Source: Polaromonas glacialis
Lineage (GTDB): Bacteria; Pseudomonadota; Gammaproteobacteria; Burkholderiales; Burkholderiaceae_C
Assembly: GCF_000709345.1 (NCBI RefSeq)
Contig: NZ_KL448323.1
Location: forward strand, 4,006,658 to 4,070,657
Direction of reading: 5' to 3'
Length of the DNA stretch: 64,000 nucleotides
Under the pieces are notes generated by a model. The model did no database searches. It had not been told where the DNA came from and was given only the letters and a program-made list of their open reading frames with translations. Each line of letters opens with the position of its first letter. Positions within the stretch are counted from its first letter, which is position 1. A program made the translations under genes and the position numbers. Shown one piece after another: positions 24,822 through 33,406 of this stretch.

Positions 24822-26159
24822 TTGAAAAATGTTGTTTGCGTCAATCTGGGCGATGCCTGCGCGGGTATCGAAGATCATTTGCGCGAACAGGGCTGGAATG
24901 CCTGGCACGCGACCGACCTGCCTGAAGCGCAACGCCTTCTGGCGCAGGCTTCGGCGCAGGTCGGGGTGCTGCTGCTCGGTCATCTTGCGGCCAGCCGCCT
25001 CACTGCCGTCCAGCAACTCCTGCGCTCGTCGCCCGAGGTGGAATGGGTGGGCGTGTTCACGCCGCAAGCGCTGGACAGCGCGGTGCTTCGCCAGCTGGCG
25101 CTGGACTGCCTGTTTGACTACCACACCCTGCCTGTGGACTGGCGCGTGCTGGACCTGACGCTGGGCCATGCCTTTCGGCGCTCCCGCCTGCGCGAGCGCC
25201 AGGAGGTGTCGCCGGAGGTCATCAACAGCATGGGAATGGTCGGAAGCAGCGCTGCCATTGCCCAGTTGCGCCAGCAGATCCGCAAGGTCACGCAAAGCGA
25301 AGCGCCCGTGCTCATCGGCGGTGAAAGCGGCACCGGCAAGGAGCTGGCGGCGCGTGCCATCCACCAGGGCTCGGCGCGGGCTTCAGGGCCGTTTGTCGCG
25401 GTGAACTGCGGTGCGATTTCGCCCTCGCTGATCCACACCGAACTGTTCGGGCATGAGCGCGGTTCATTCACCGGCGCGACGGCGGGCAAGCAGGGGCTGA
25501 TCGAATCGGCCAACGGCGGAACCCTGTTTCTCGACGAGATCACCGACCTGCCGCTGGAACTGCAAACCAACCTTCTGCGCTTTCTGCAGGAGCGCACCAT
25601 TCACCGCGTGGGCTCGACCCGGAGCCTGGAAGTCAATGCCCGGGTCATTGCCGCCTCGCATGTGGAACTGTCACAGGCCGTGGCGGCAGGCCGGTTTCGC
25701 GAGGATTTGTTTTACCGCCTCAATGTCCTGCCGATCACCGTTCCCTCCCTGCGCGAACGTCTTGCCGATGTTCCGATGCTGGCCCAGCATTTCCTGCAGT
25801 GCTGCCGGGCAGATCGGCACCGCAGGCCGGTGCAAGGCTTCAGCCGGCAGGCCATTGCCAGCCTGATGTCGCATGACTGGCCTGGAAATGTTCGCGAACT
25901 GTTCAACCGCGTGCAGCGGGCCGTGGTCATGACCGACCAGCGTTTCATCACGCCGTGCGACCTGGGTTTTAGCGTGAAGGACCCGTCCACCGGTCCCGCG
26001 CTCGATGAAGTGCGCACGCTTGCCGAGCGCAATGCGATTTCCCTCACGCTCGGACGGGTTGACCGCAACATCACCCATGCAGCCCGCGAACTGGGCATTT
26101 CCCGCATGACGCTGTACCGGCTGATGGACAAGCATGGGCTGGCGCACCAGATGCAGTAA
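24822..26159 (+). CDS. sigma54-dependent activator, VpsR-like (no phospho-acceptor in N-terminal domain)
   Basis: The 445-residue regulator begins at TTG 24822 with AAGGGG eight bases before. Residues 1-115 have receiver-like hydrophobic pattern, but the strand that should end in the phospho-Asp reads VLLLGHL, so it is not a normal receiver. The AAA+ domain has Walker A GESGTGKELAARA, the sigma54 loop GSFTGA and Walker B GGTLFLDEITDLP. The C-terminal Fis-type HTH contains ITHAARELGISRMTLYRLMD. This layout fits VpsR-type activators, some of which respond to c-di-GMP. With the -24/-12 promoter at 22967-22982, it is the natural candidate activator of the cluster. Confidence 0.85.
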   Translation: MKNVVCVNLGDACAGIEDHLREQGWNAWHATDLPEAQRLLAQASAQVGVLLLGHLAASRLTAVQQLLRSSPEVEWVGVFTPQALDSAVLRQLALDCLFDYHTLPVDWRVLDLTLGHAFRRSRLRERQEVSPEVINSMGMVGSSAAIAQLRQQIRKVTQSEAPVLIGGESGTGKELAARAIHQGSARASGPFVAVNCGAISPSLIHTELFGHERGSFTGATAGKQGLIESANGGTLFLDEITDLPLELQTNLLRFLQERTIHRVGSTRSLEVNARVIAASHVELSQAVAAGRFREDLFYRLNVLPITVPSLRERLADVPMLAQHFLQCCRADRHRRPVQGFSRQAIASLMSHDWPGNVRELFNRVQRAVVMTDQRFITPCDLGFSVKDPSTGPALDEVRTLAERNAISLTLGRVDRNITHAARELGISRMTLYRLMDKHGLAHQMQ

Positions 26160-26234
26160 AAAAGCAAAGCCTGGGACGGCAGGCGCCAGCCAGAGCGCAT
26201 GCGTTTTGACTGGCAAACGGCTTTTTCTGCCCTC

Positions 26235-26355
26235 TGTCATTGCGGGCCTGACCCGCAATCCATCTACGCACCGCCAAACACGCGGCGAATTCCAGCTGCT
26301 GCCTGATTGCGGCTTGTTGGGGCGCCGTGGATTGCGGGTCAGGCCCGCAATGACA
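26235..26355. repeat. MITE-like element with perfect 28-bp inverted repeats
   Basis: The left arm (26235-26262) starts TGTCATTGCGGGCCTGACCC and ends GCAATCCA; the right arm (26328-26355) is its exact reverse complement, with a 65-bp spacer. Each arm is itself palindromic (TTGCGGG..CCCGCAA). This 'GTCATTGCGGGCxTGACCCGCAATCCA' type of repeat is widespread in proteobacteria. No transposase lies within. Confidence 0.8.
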
Positions 26356-26416
26356 AAAGAAAAGACGGCAGTTCGAGCCAAGCAAGCTGAGTAGCCTTTT
26401 TTTCAACATTAAATAT

Positions 26417-26470
26417 GCCTTTTGCGCACGGCTTGCGTGCGAAAGCAGCTATCAATTCAGTAGCAATGGC
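26417..26470. repeat. dispersed palindromic repeat, copy c
   Basis: GCCTTTTGCGCACGGC is followed by TTGCGTGCGAAAGCAGCTAT and CAATTCAGTAGCAATGGC. It is the reverse-orientation form of copies a and b. Confidence 0.7.
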
Positions 26471-26592
26471 TGTCCGTCACCTTGCGCGCTTTGCTTGGCA
26501 GTTGGGGACAATGCGCCGATGGAGGAAGACGGCCAGCCCGGAGCGGTCTGCCCGCTGGCGTGACTTTGTGCTTGAAATGACTCCGTACAGCA

Positions 26593-26627
26593 AAAAGCCC
26601 CGAGAGTCATGGACTTTCGGGGCTTTT
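26593..26627 (-). terminator. rho-independent terminator downstream of tRNA-Met
   Basis: AAAAGCCCCGA (26593-26603) pairs with TCGGGGCTTTT (26617-26627), an 11-bp stem. On the minus strand it ends in a T run and lies just after the tRNA. Confidence 0.85.
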
Positions 26628-26635
26628 GAGAAATT

Positions 26636-26712
26636 TGGTGGTGATAGGTGGACTTGAACCACCGACATCAGCATTATGAATGCTGCGCTCTAACCAACTG
26701 AGCTATATCACC
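26636..26712 (-). tRNA. tRNA-Met (CAT anticodon), CCA encoded
   Basis: The minus strand gives a complete cloverleaf: acceptor GGTGATA/TATCACC, D-arm AGCTCAGTTGGTTAGAGC, anticodon arm CAGCATTCATAATGCTG with anticodon CAT, and T-arm GGTGGTTCAAGTCCACC. An encoded CCA is at 26636-26638. The A in the discriminator position and a fully paired acceptor stem, including the first pair, indicate an elongator tRNA-Met, not the initiator. A terminator follows. Confidence 0.95.
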
Positions 26713-26750
26713 TCAAGAGCGAAATTATAGCCAATTTTTGAGGCGATTTT

Positions 26751-27539
26751 TCAGCGATTCTTGAAGACGGGCTTGCGCTTGTTGACGAAGGCGTCCATGC
26801 CTTCCTTCTGGTCTTCGGTGGCAAACAGCGCATGGAACAGGCGCCGCTCGAACATCACGCCGTCGCTCAGGCCGCTTTCAAACGCGCGATTCACCGCTTC
26901 CTTGGCGGCAAACACGCTCGGCTGGCCGTAGCTGCAGATCATCAAGGCCGCGCCCAGCGCCTCGTCCATCAGTTTTTCGAGCGGCACGACGCGGCTAACC
27001 AGCCCGGCGCGCTCGGCCTCGACGGCGTCCATCATGCGGCCGGTCAGCGCCAGGTCCATGGCCTTGGCCTTGCCGACGGCGCGCGGCAGGCGCTGCGTGC
27101 CGCCGGCGCCGGGAATGATGCCCAGCTTGATCTCGGGCTGGCCGAATTTGGCGTTGTCGGCGGCGATGATGAAGTCGCACATCATCGCCAGTTCGCAGCC
27201 GCCGCCCAGCGCAAAACCGCTGACGGCCGCAATCACCGCCTTGCGCACGCTGCGGATTTGTTCCCAGTTGCGCGTGATGTAGTCGCCGTTGTACACGTCG
27301 GCAAAGCTGTACTGCGCCATGGCACCGATGTCGGCGCCGGCGGCAAAGGCTTTTTCGCTGCCCGTCAGGATGATGCAGCCGATGCTGTCGTCGGCGTCGA
27401 AGGCCTTGAGCGCTGCGCCCAGCTCGTCCATCAGCTGGTTGTTGAGCGCGTTGAGCTGCTTGGGCCGGTTCAGGGTGATGATGCCTACCTGGCGTGAATC
27501 CGGGCCCTGGGTAGACGTCACAATCGTTTCATAGGTCAT
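26751..27539 (-). CDS. enoyl-CoA hydratase
   Basis: The 262-residue crotonase-fold protein closely follows short-chain enoyl-CoA hydratases. It has ITLNRPKQLNALN, the oxyanion-hole segment KAFAAGADIGAMAQ, AVSGFALGGGCELAMMCDFI with the first catalytic Glu, and QPEIKLGIIPGAGGTQRLPR with the second. It hydrates 2-enoyl-CoA to 3-hydroxyacyl-CoA in beta-oxidation or phenylacetate breakdown. It is divergent from a second crotonase-family gene of PaaG type, so the pair may serve an aromatic-acid or fatty-acid pathway. No other pathway genes are nearby. Confidence 0.92.
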   Translation of the reverse strand: MTYETIVTSTQGPDSRQVGIITLNRPKQLNALNNQLMDELGAALKAFDADDSIGCIILTGSEKAFAAGADIGAMAQYSFADVYNGDYITRNWEQIRSVRKAVIAAVSGFALGGGCELAMMCDFIIAADNAKFGQPEIKLGIIPGAGGTQRLPRAVGKAKAMDLALTGRMMDAVEAERAGLVSRVVPLEKLMDEALGAALMICSYGQPSVFAAKEAVNRAFESGLSDGVMFERRLFHALFATEDQKEGMDAFVNKRKPVFKNR

Positions 27540-27667
27540 GGTGCGGTCCTTAAATAGCCTTCCATCATGCCATGCCGAGGCTGGCTTTCATCCCCGCAGG
27601 GCAGGGAAAACCGGGTCGCTCAAGGCCTGGGCCGCAATGCTAAATTCAGGGCAGGAGAAAGAAAACC

Positions 27668-28486
27668 ATGACCCTTGCAGAATCCGTACCCCGCACCGAA
27701 TCCACGGTGCTGTATGCCGTCCAGGGCGCCGTCGCCGTCGTGACGCTCAACCGCCCGCAGGCGCTGAACAGTTTCAGCCGCCAGATGCACCATGACCTGT
27801 GGGCCGCGCTGGACCGGGCCGAAGCCGATCCGGCGGTCCGTGCGCTGGTCATCACCGGCGCGGGCCGGGGCTTTTGCGCTGGCGCCGACCTGTCGGAATT
27901 TGATTTCGCACCCGGCCCCAACCTGATCGAACGCGCCGACCCCGGGCCGTTGATCGAGCAGGCCTTCAACCCGACGGCGCGCCGCCTGCTGGCGCTTCGC
28001 ATGCCGACGGTGGCCGCCGTCAATGGCGTGGCGGCAGGCGCCGGTGCGTCATTGGCCATGACCTGCGACATGGCCGTGGCCGCGCCGACCGCCGGCTTCA
28101 TCCAGGCCTTCAGCAAGATCGGGCTGGTTCCCGACGCGGGCGGCAGCTGGCTCTTGGTGCAAAAGCTGGGGCTGGCGCGCGCCATGGGGCTGGCACTGAC
28201 CGGCGACAAGCTGCCGGCCGCGCAGGCCAAGGAGTGGGGAATGATCTGGGACGTGGCCGACGACCCGCTGGCCGCCGCCATGGCGCTGGCCCAGCGGCTG
28301 GCGCTGATGCCGACCCGGGCGCTGGTGGCCACCCGGCATCTGCTGCAGGGCGGCATCACCCGCACGCTGGACCGGCAACTCGACGAGGAGCGCGACCAGC
28401 AGTCGGCCTTGTCGCGAACGCACGACTACATCGAGGGCGTGACGGCTTTCCTTGAAAAGCGTCCGGCAGCCTTCAGGGGCGAGTAG
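27668..28486 (+). CDS. crotonase-family isomerase/hydratase, PaaG-like
   Basis: The 272-residue protein has VVTLNRPQALNSFSRQMH, GRGFCAGADLSEFD and AVNGVAAGAGASLAMTCDMA, then FSKIGLVPDAGGSWLLVQKL. The L-V-P-D-[AS]-G-G-[ST] motif, with Asp in place of the second hydratase Glu, is typical of PaaG. PaaG isomerises the ring epoxide of phenylacetyl-CoA to the oxepin. An enoyl-CoA isomerase of other substrate is possible. It is divergent from the enoyl-CoA hydratase gene. No complete phenylacetate operon is visible. Confidence 0.8.
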   Translation: MTLAESVPRTESTVLYAVQGAVAVVTLNRPQALNSFSRQMHHDLWAALDRAEADPAVRALVITGAGRGFCAGADLSEFDFAPGPNLIERADPGPLIEQAFNPTARRLLALRMPTVAAVNGVAAGAGASLAMTCDMAVAAPTAGFIQAFSKIGLVPDAGGSWLLVQKLGLARAMGLALTGDKLPAAQAKEWGMIWDVADDPLAAAMALAQRLALMPTRALVATRHLLQGGITRTLDRQLDEERDQQSALSRTHDYIEGVTAFLEKRPAAFRGE

Positions 28487-28525
28487 CCGGGCGCAAGCTT
28501 TAGGCGCGTTTGTTTTGGGCAGCAA

Positions 28526-28605
28526 GCAAATTTTCAGCATAAAATAGGCCTCTTCCGCACGTCTGGTATGCACAAGCAGCTACTAATTCAGTAGCAAAAT
28601 TTTGC
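28526..28605. repeat. dispersed palindromic repeat, copy d
   Basis: The copy is bounded by GCAAATTTT and GCAAAATTTTGC. It contains TTCCGCACGTCTGGTATGCA, then CAAGCAGCTACTAATTCAGT and AGC. It lies between the convergent PaaG-like and M61 peptidase genes. Confidence 0.7.
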
Positions 28606-28633
28606 AGGAGGCCTCCCATCCAGGGATGGAAAG

Positions 28634-30514
28634 TCAGGCTGATTTGCCGCTTGGGTCCAGCCATTCATTGATGCGCGCCTCGTTCCTGACTGTCAGCCGC
28701 CAGGTCGTGAGCGCGGGCGGCAGGGTCAGTTCAAGCCGCATCAGGCGCTTGTCGCGCGCCACCAGCGCCATGACCTTTTTTGCCTCGCCGGCATACAGCA
28801 GCAGGTCATCGAGCTTGCCCATGCGCCAGCCCGCGCCAGCCGCCCGGCCGGTCTGGGGCTTTGTCGGGTCTGGCAACTCCAGCCCCAGCCATTCGTCGCC
28901 AGCCGAGAAACCAGCCTGTTCGGCCGCCCCGCCGCGCAGCACGGTCTTGACCTGGACGCTGTGGTTTTCACTGACGCGAAGTCCCAGCCGCTGCGCCAGT
29001 TGGGCTGGTTCATCGAGCACCGCCACGCCATGCTGCTCCAGCAAGTCTTTCAGCGGCAGCTCGTCCCGGCCATGCACCCAGGCGGCCAGTTCGGGCGCAA
29101 AGGAGCGCAGGCCCAGCGTTTCCAGCACGGCGGCAACGTCCAGCTCGCGCATCGGCCCGGCCTTGCAGCGCTTCCACAGCGTGCGCATCACGTCGTCGAG
29201 TGTTTTTTCATGCGTCGTGCGGCCTTCGCTGCGCAGCGTCAGGTCCAGGCACAGGGCGACCAGCGCGCCCTTGGCGTAGTAGCTGGTCGTCGCATTCGGC
29301 GTGTTCTCGTCGGGCCGGTAGTACTTGACCCAGGCGTCGAAGCTCGCCTCGGCCACGGACTGCACCAGCCGGCCGGGCGCCTGCGCGACCTGGTTGACGG
29401 TGGTGGTCAGCCGCTTCAGGTAGCCGGCGTTGTCCAGCAGCCCGGCGCGGCGCAGCAGCAGGTCGTCGTAGTAGCTGGTGAAGCCTTCAAAGAACCACAG
29501 CAGTTCGGTGTAGTTCTCGCGCTCATATTGGTAACTTTCAAACTCGGCCGGGCGCAGGCGCTTGACGTTCCAGGTGTGGAAATACTCGTGGCTGATGAGG
29601 CCGAGGAGCAGGGCGTAGCCGTCGGAAGTCTTGGCGTCGCCCTGGCGCGGCAGGTCCTTGCGCGTGCAGATCAGCGCCGTGGAGTTGCGGTGTTCCAGCC
29701 CGCCGTAGCCGTCATCGACCGCGTTCAGCATGAACAGGTAGTTCTGGTGCGGCGGTTTGCGGTTGCCGTGCCAGAAGCGGATTTCGGCCTCGCAGATTTT
29801 TTGCGTGTCGGCCAGCAGCCGCGCGCCGTCGAAGCTGTCGGCCGCGCCAGCCACGACAAAACGGTGCGGCACGCCGCGCGCGGTGAAGCTGCCGCTCCAG
29901 AACGCGCCCATCTCGACCGGGGCATCGGCCAGCTCGTCGTAGTCGGCGGCCTGGTAAGACCCAAAGCCCCGGCTGTCGATGGTTCGCGGCGTCAATCCGG
30001 TGGCCAGCGACCAGTCGTCCAGGGCCTTGGGCGCAGGAATTTCCAGAACATGCGGCATCGCCTCCTGGCCCTCTACCTTCAGGCAGACGCTGGTGCCGTT
30101 GAAGAAACCCCGATTCGCATCGAGCCAGGCGGTCCGCACCGAATTGTCATGCGCATACACCTGGTAGCGCAGCACCAGCGCACTGTCCGGCGCGCAGGCG
30201 ATCTGCCAGCTGCACTTGTCCAGTTGCGCCACGGCCAGCGGATGCGGATTGCGGCTTCCCTGATGCGCCTGCAGGCCCTGCAGGTTCTTGGAGAACTCGC
30301 GCACCAGGTAGCTGCCCGGTATCCACACCGGCAGGGACACGCGCTGCAGCGCGGCGGGCCTGGCAATCGTCAGCGTGACCTGAAACAGGTGGGCGTGCAG
30401 GTCGCCAATCTCGACGCGGTAGTGATGCGCTGGCAAGGCGGGGGCTGGCTTGCTGGAGTTTTTGGACTTCGGGGTTTTCGGGATGGGGGAGGGGTTGGGC
30501 GTGGAGGCGGGCAT
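28634..30514 (-). CDS. M61-family metallopeptidase with PDZ domain
   Basis: The 626-residue protein (start ATG 30514, MPASTPNPS) is a glycyl-aminopeptidase-like M61 enzyme. It has the N-terminal domain motif VWIPGSYLVREFSKNLQ, the zinc site LISHEYFHTWNVKRLRP with HExxH, a downstream Glu in WFFEGFTSYYDDLLLRRAG, and a C-terminal PDZ domain (GLRVSENHSVQVKTVLRGG to EWLGLEL). Members remove N-terminal Gly or Ala from peptides. The longer frame upstream has no good start. No signal peptide is evident, so it is probably cytosolic. It is 44 bases downstream of the marC gene on the same strand. Confidence 0.88.
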   Translation of the reverse strand: MPASTPNPSPIPKTPKSKNSSKPAPALPAHHYRVEIGDLHAHLFQVTLTIARPAALQRVSLPVWIPGSYLVREFSKNLQGLQAHQGSRNPHPLAVAQLDKCSWQIACAPDSALVLRYQVYAHDNSVRTAWLDANRGFFNGTSVCLKVEGQEAMPHVLEIPAPKALDDWSLATGLTPRTIDSRGFGSYQAADYDELADAPVEMGAFWSGSFTARGVPHRFVVAGAADSFDGARLLADTQKICEAEIRFWHGNRKPPHQNYLFMLNAVDDGYGGLEHRNSTALICTRKDLPRQGDAKTSDGYALLLGLISHEYFHTWNVKRLRPAEFESYQYERENYTELLWFFEGFTSYYDDLLLRRAGLLDNAGYLKRLTTTVNQVAQAPGRLVQSVAEASFDAWVKYYRPDENTPNATTSYYAKGALVALCLDLTLRSEGRTTHEKTLDDVMRTLWKRCKAGPMRELDVAAVLETLGLRSFAPELAAWVHGRDELPLKDLLEQHGVAVLDEPAQLAQRLGLRVSENHSVQVKTVLRGGAAEQAGFSAGDEWLGLELPDPTKPQTGRAAGAGWRMGKLDDLLLYAGEAKKVMALVARDKRLMRLELTLPPALTTWRLTVRNEARINEWLDPSGKSA

Positions 30515-30558
30515 AGGCCTGCAAGGATAATCCAAGCGGCGCAGCGCCCCGGCGGGCG

Positions 30559-31251
30559 TCAGGTGAAGGACTGCGTCTGAATCACGCTGCGCAACAGCTC
30601 TTCCAGCCCATCCCAGACAATCTGCACGCCCAGGCACAGCAGGATGAAGGCCGAGAGGCGCAGAAAAATCACCGAACCCGCATCGCCCAGCGGCTTGAGC
30701 AGGCGCTGCGCATACTTGAGCGCCAGGTACAGCACGATGCCGATGACAAACAGCGCCAGCACGCCGCCGCCCATGCGCGCCAGCGACAGTGTCAGCTTCT
30801 GGTCATGCAGCGACACGCCCACGGTGATGGCTGCGGCAATCGAGCCCGGGCCGCAGCTGATGGGAAAGGTCAGCGGGTAAAAAGCCTGGCGACGCGCATG
30901 CTCGACCGTGAACGATTCGGCCAGTTCGGCACGCCTGTCGTCCGCGGCATGGCTGGCGTTGAGCAAGCGCCAGGCATTGGCGGCAACGATCAGGCCGCCG
31001 CCCACGCGCACGATGGGCAGCGAGATGCCAAACATATCGAGCACATACGAGCCCACCAGCATCGAGCCGGTCATCAGCGCAAACATGTTGCGCGCAATGC
31101 GCCGGGCCAGCAGCGCGCGGGTGCTGATCGAAGCGCCCTCGGTCAGCCCCAGGAAGATGGGCGCCGTGGCCGCCGGGTTCAGGATGGGCAGCAGCGCGGC
31201 CAGCACAAACAGAAAGCTCTTGCCGAACAGAATCAGTAATTCGATGAACAC
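30559..31251 (-). CDS. MarC-family integral membrane protein
   Basis: The 230-residue protein has six hydrophobic helices and the MarC signatures LLPILNPAATAPIFLGLT, VRVGGGLIVAANAWRLL and YPLTFPISCGPGSIAAAITV. MarC proteins were once linked to antibiotic resistance, but the role is now considered unknown. It lies just upstream of the M61 peptidase gene on the same strand, probably cotranscribed. Copy e of the dispersed repeat lies upstream of its start. Confidence 0.9.
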   Translation of the reverse strand: MFIELLILFGKSFLFVLAALLPILNPAATAPIFLGLTEGASISTRALLARRIARNMFALMTGSMLVGSYVLDMFGISLPIVRVGGGLIVAANAWRLLNASHAADDRRAELAESFTVEHARRQAFYPLTFPISCGPGSIAAAITVGVSLHDQKLTLSLARMGGGVLALFVIGIVLYLALKYAQRLLKPLGDAGSVIFLRLSAFILLCLGVQIVWDGLEELLRSVIQTQSFT

Positions 31252-31313
31252 ATGCAGCTTTCGTCGCCAGACCCTGCCAAGGCCGTGCGGGTGGTTACGA
31301 TCCGGCAGTCTGA

Positions 31314-31365
31314 TTTGCTATGAAAATAGCAGCTGCAAGCGCCTGATGGACAAGCGCTGGAGGCA
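31314..31365. repeat. dispersed palindromic repeat, copy e (diverged)
   Basis: TTTGCTATGAAAATAGCAGC is followed by TGCAAGCGCCTGATGGACAA and GCGCTGGAGGC. The first arm is well conserved; the second is more diverged than in the other copies. Confidence 0.6.
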
Positions 31366-31407
31366 TTATTTGTTTGTAAAAGGCTGGACAATCATCCAGC
31401 CCGGGGT

Positions 31408-32145
31408 TTATTTGCCTGTGGCGCTGGCAAGCTGCTTTTCGATTTCTTGCGCGCTGATGGCGCCTGGCACGCGCGTGCCGTTGGCAAAAAACACCGTCGG
31501 CGTGCCGGTGATCTTGTATTTTTTGCTGAAGGCCAGGTTGCGATCCAGCGCGGTGGTGTCGCAGCTGGCCTTGGCCGCTGGCTGGTCGCGCACCATCCAG
31601 TCGAGCCAGGCTTTGTTCCTGTCCTTGGCGCACCAGATGTTTTTCGACTTTTCCACCGAGTCCGCGCTCAGGATGGGAATCAGGAAGGTGTGGATCGTCA
31701 CATCTTCGACCTTTTGCAGGTCGCGCTCGAAGCGTTTGCAGTAGCCGCAGTTGGGGTCTTCAAACACCGCCAGCTTGCGCTTGCCGTTGCCGCGCACCTG
31801 GGTGAAGGCGTCTTTCAGCGGCAGCGAATCAAACTCGATGGCGCTGAGTTTCTCGACGCGCTCCTCGGTCAGGTTGCGCTTGGCCCGGGTGTCGATCAGG
31901 TTGCCCTGGATCAGGAAGTTGCCTTCGGCGTCAGTGTAGAAAATGTCGCTGTCGTTGACGCGCAGTTCATACAGGCCGTTCATCGGCGTCTTGCTGACTT
32001 CATCGATTTTTGAGAGCGCCGGCAGCCGTTCGGCCAGGTTCTTGCGGATCACGGCTTCCTGCGCCAGCGCGGAGCCCAGGGTGCAGGCCAGCAGGCCGGC
32101 AAGTCCTGCAAGCCTGAGGCCGGCAGTCAGTCGATGGTGTTTCAT
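31408..32145 (-). CDS. DsbC-like periplasmic thiol:disulfide isomerase
   Basis: The 245-residue exported protein has a signal peptide (ending GSALAQ, about residue 29 from ATG 32145), an N-terminal dimerisation domain (NGLYELRVNDSDIFYTDAEG) and a thioredoxin domain with the active site DPNCGYCKRFE and the cis-Pro loop ITGTPTVFFANG. DsbC reshuffles wrong disulfides in periplasmic proteins. A further Cys pair (WCAKDRNKAW and AKASCD) matches the structural disulfide of the family. ATG 32145 has AGGAA seven bases upstream and is preferred to the TTG at 32163. Confidence 0.92.
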   Translation of the reverse strand: MKHHRLTAGLRLAGLAGLLACTLGSALAQEAVIRKNLAERLPALSKIDEVSKTPMNGLYELRVNDSDIFYTDAEGNFLIQGNLIDTRAKRNLTEERVEKLSAIEFDSLPLKDAFTQVRGNGKRKLAVFEDPNCGYCKRFERDLQKVEDVTIHTFLIPILSADSVEKSKNIWCAKDRNKAWLDWMVRDQPAAKASCDTTALDRNLAFSKKYKITGTPTVFFANGTRVPGAISAQEIEKQLASATGK

Positions 32146-32180
32146 GGTGTTCCTGTTATTCAACGAATTCTTCGGGGGCC

Positions 32181-33293
32181 TTACAGGCCGGCGGCCTGGC
32201 GCGTGACCCAGCGCTTGAGCAGGCTGCTGCGCGAGAAACCCTTCATGCCCCAGTTGCGCAGCGCCTGCCAGCGGCCATCGCTCTGGGCGAACAGGCCGTG
32301 CAGCCCGTCGGTCACGGCGCCCATGGTGGCCACGTCGGCCTTGCGCGCGCGTTCGTAGCGGCGCAGTAATTTTTCATCGCCCAGGGCGCGCCAGTATTCG
32401 CGCTGCGCCAGCACCTCGGCCAGGCAGGCGGCGTCGGCCAGCCCCAGGTTCAGGCCCTGGCCCGACAGCGGATGCACCGTGTGCGCGGCATCGCCGGCCA
32501 GTGCCCAGCCGCTGCCGACCCAGTGGCCGGCATTCGACAGCGCCAGCGGCCAGCTGGCGCGCTCGCTGGTCAACTGCAGCTGGCCTGCCTCGGGGCCGCA
32601 AATAGCCTGCAGTGCCGCGCAGAACTGCTCCGGCGGCATCTGCTCCAGCGAATCGGCGCGCTCCAGCGACGCTGACCAGACCAGCGCCACGGCGCTCGCG
32701 TCGCTGCCGCCCAGCGGCAGCAGCGCCACGATGTCGCCGTTCACGAACCACTGGCGCGCAATGCCCTGGTGCGGCATATCGGCTTCAAGCCGCGCGGCAA
32801 TGGCTTTTTGCGCATAAGCCTTGACCGTCCACTGCACGCCGAATTCATCGCGGCTGGCGCTTTTCTTGCCTTCGCAAATCACCGTCAGCGCGGCCTTGGC
32901 GGGCGCGGTCACCAGTTCGATCTGCGGCTGGTAGCGCACCGCCTGGATCAGCTGCTGCTCCAGCGCGGGTACATCGACGATCCAGGCCAGCGCCTCCTGC
33001 GCGACGCTGTCGGCGGTGAAATCGATCTGGCCGCCATCGTCGCCCCAGACCTGCATTTCCCGCACCGGCGTGGCAAACGGCGCATCGGGCCAGACCCGCA
33101 GGGCGTCGAGCACCTTGCGCGACGCGCTGTTCAGGGCATAGGCGCGCACATCATCGGCAGCGGGCAGTTCGCCCGGCGCCTGCTGAGGCCGGCTGACCAG
33201 GGCGATGCGCAGACGCTCGCGCGCCAGCAGCAGCGCCAGGGTGCGGCCCACCACGCCGTCGCCACGAATACAGACATCAAAGGTTTTGGACAT
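32181..33293 (-). CDS. UbiH/UbiF/COQ6-family FAD monooxygenase
   Basis: The 370-residue flavoprotein starts at ATG 33293 with the dinucleotide-binding motif FDVCIRGDGVVGRTLALLLA. It carries the second FAD motif WALAGDAAHTVHPLSGQGLNLGLADA near residue 280. These hydroxylases act on the ubiquinone ring; which position (C5, C6 or C1) cannot be told here. The first Gly-motif has GDG where many have GGG/GAG, a common variant. It is upstream of the DsbC-like gene with only 35 bases between, so the two may be cotranscribed. The MOSC gene is divergent. Confidence 0.85.
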   Translation of the reverse strand: MSKTFDVCIRGDGVVGRTLALLLARERLRIALVSRPQQAPGELPAADDVRAYALNSASRKVLDALRVWPDAPFATPVREMQVWGDDGGQIDFTADSVAQEALAWIVDVPALEQQLIQAVRYQPQIELVTAPAKAALTVICEGKKSASRDEFGVQWTVKAYAQKAIAARLEADMPHQGIARQWFVNGDIVALLPLGGSDASAVALVWSASLERADSLEQMPPEQFCAALQAICGPEAGQLQLTSERASWPLALSNAGHWVGSGWALAGDAAHTVHPLSGQGLNLGLADAACLAEVLAQREYWRALGDEKLLRRYERARKADVATMGAVTDGLHGLFAQSDGRWQALRNWGMKGFSRSSLLKRWVTRQAAGL

Positions 33294-33406
33294 GCCCCAT
33301 TTTAGGAGGCAGTGCAGAATCATTGCTTTGCAGGGCTGGAGTGAAGGTTGAAGCGCGAGGAATTTCCCTGTGGCAGCCCTCAAAACGGCAAGGACTGGAT
33401 ATAAAA

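Larger units (their letters stand above)
26160..26635. other. 476-bp intergenic stretch holding MITE-like palindrome, repeat copy c and terminator
   Basis: No coding sequence is supported. It contains the 121-bp palindromic element at 26235-26355, dispersed repeat copy c at 26417-26470 and the tRNA terminator at 26593-26627. The stretch 26471-26592 shows nothing I recognise. Confidence 0.6.

Noticed and set aside
28961..30580. 539-residue plus-strand frame opposite the M61 peptidase
   Set aside because: Antisense to a gene with HExxH and PDZ domain; no recognisable feature of its own.
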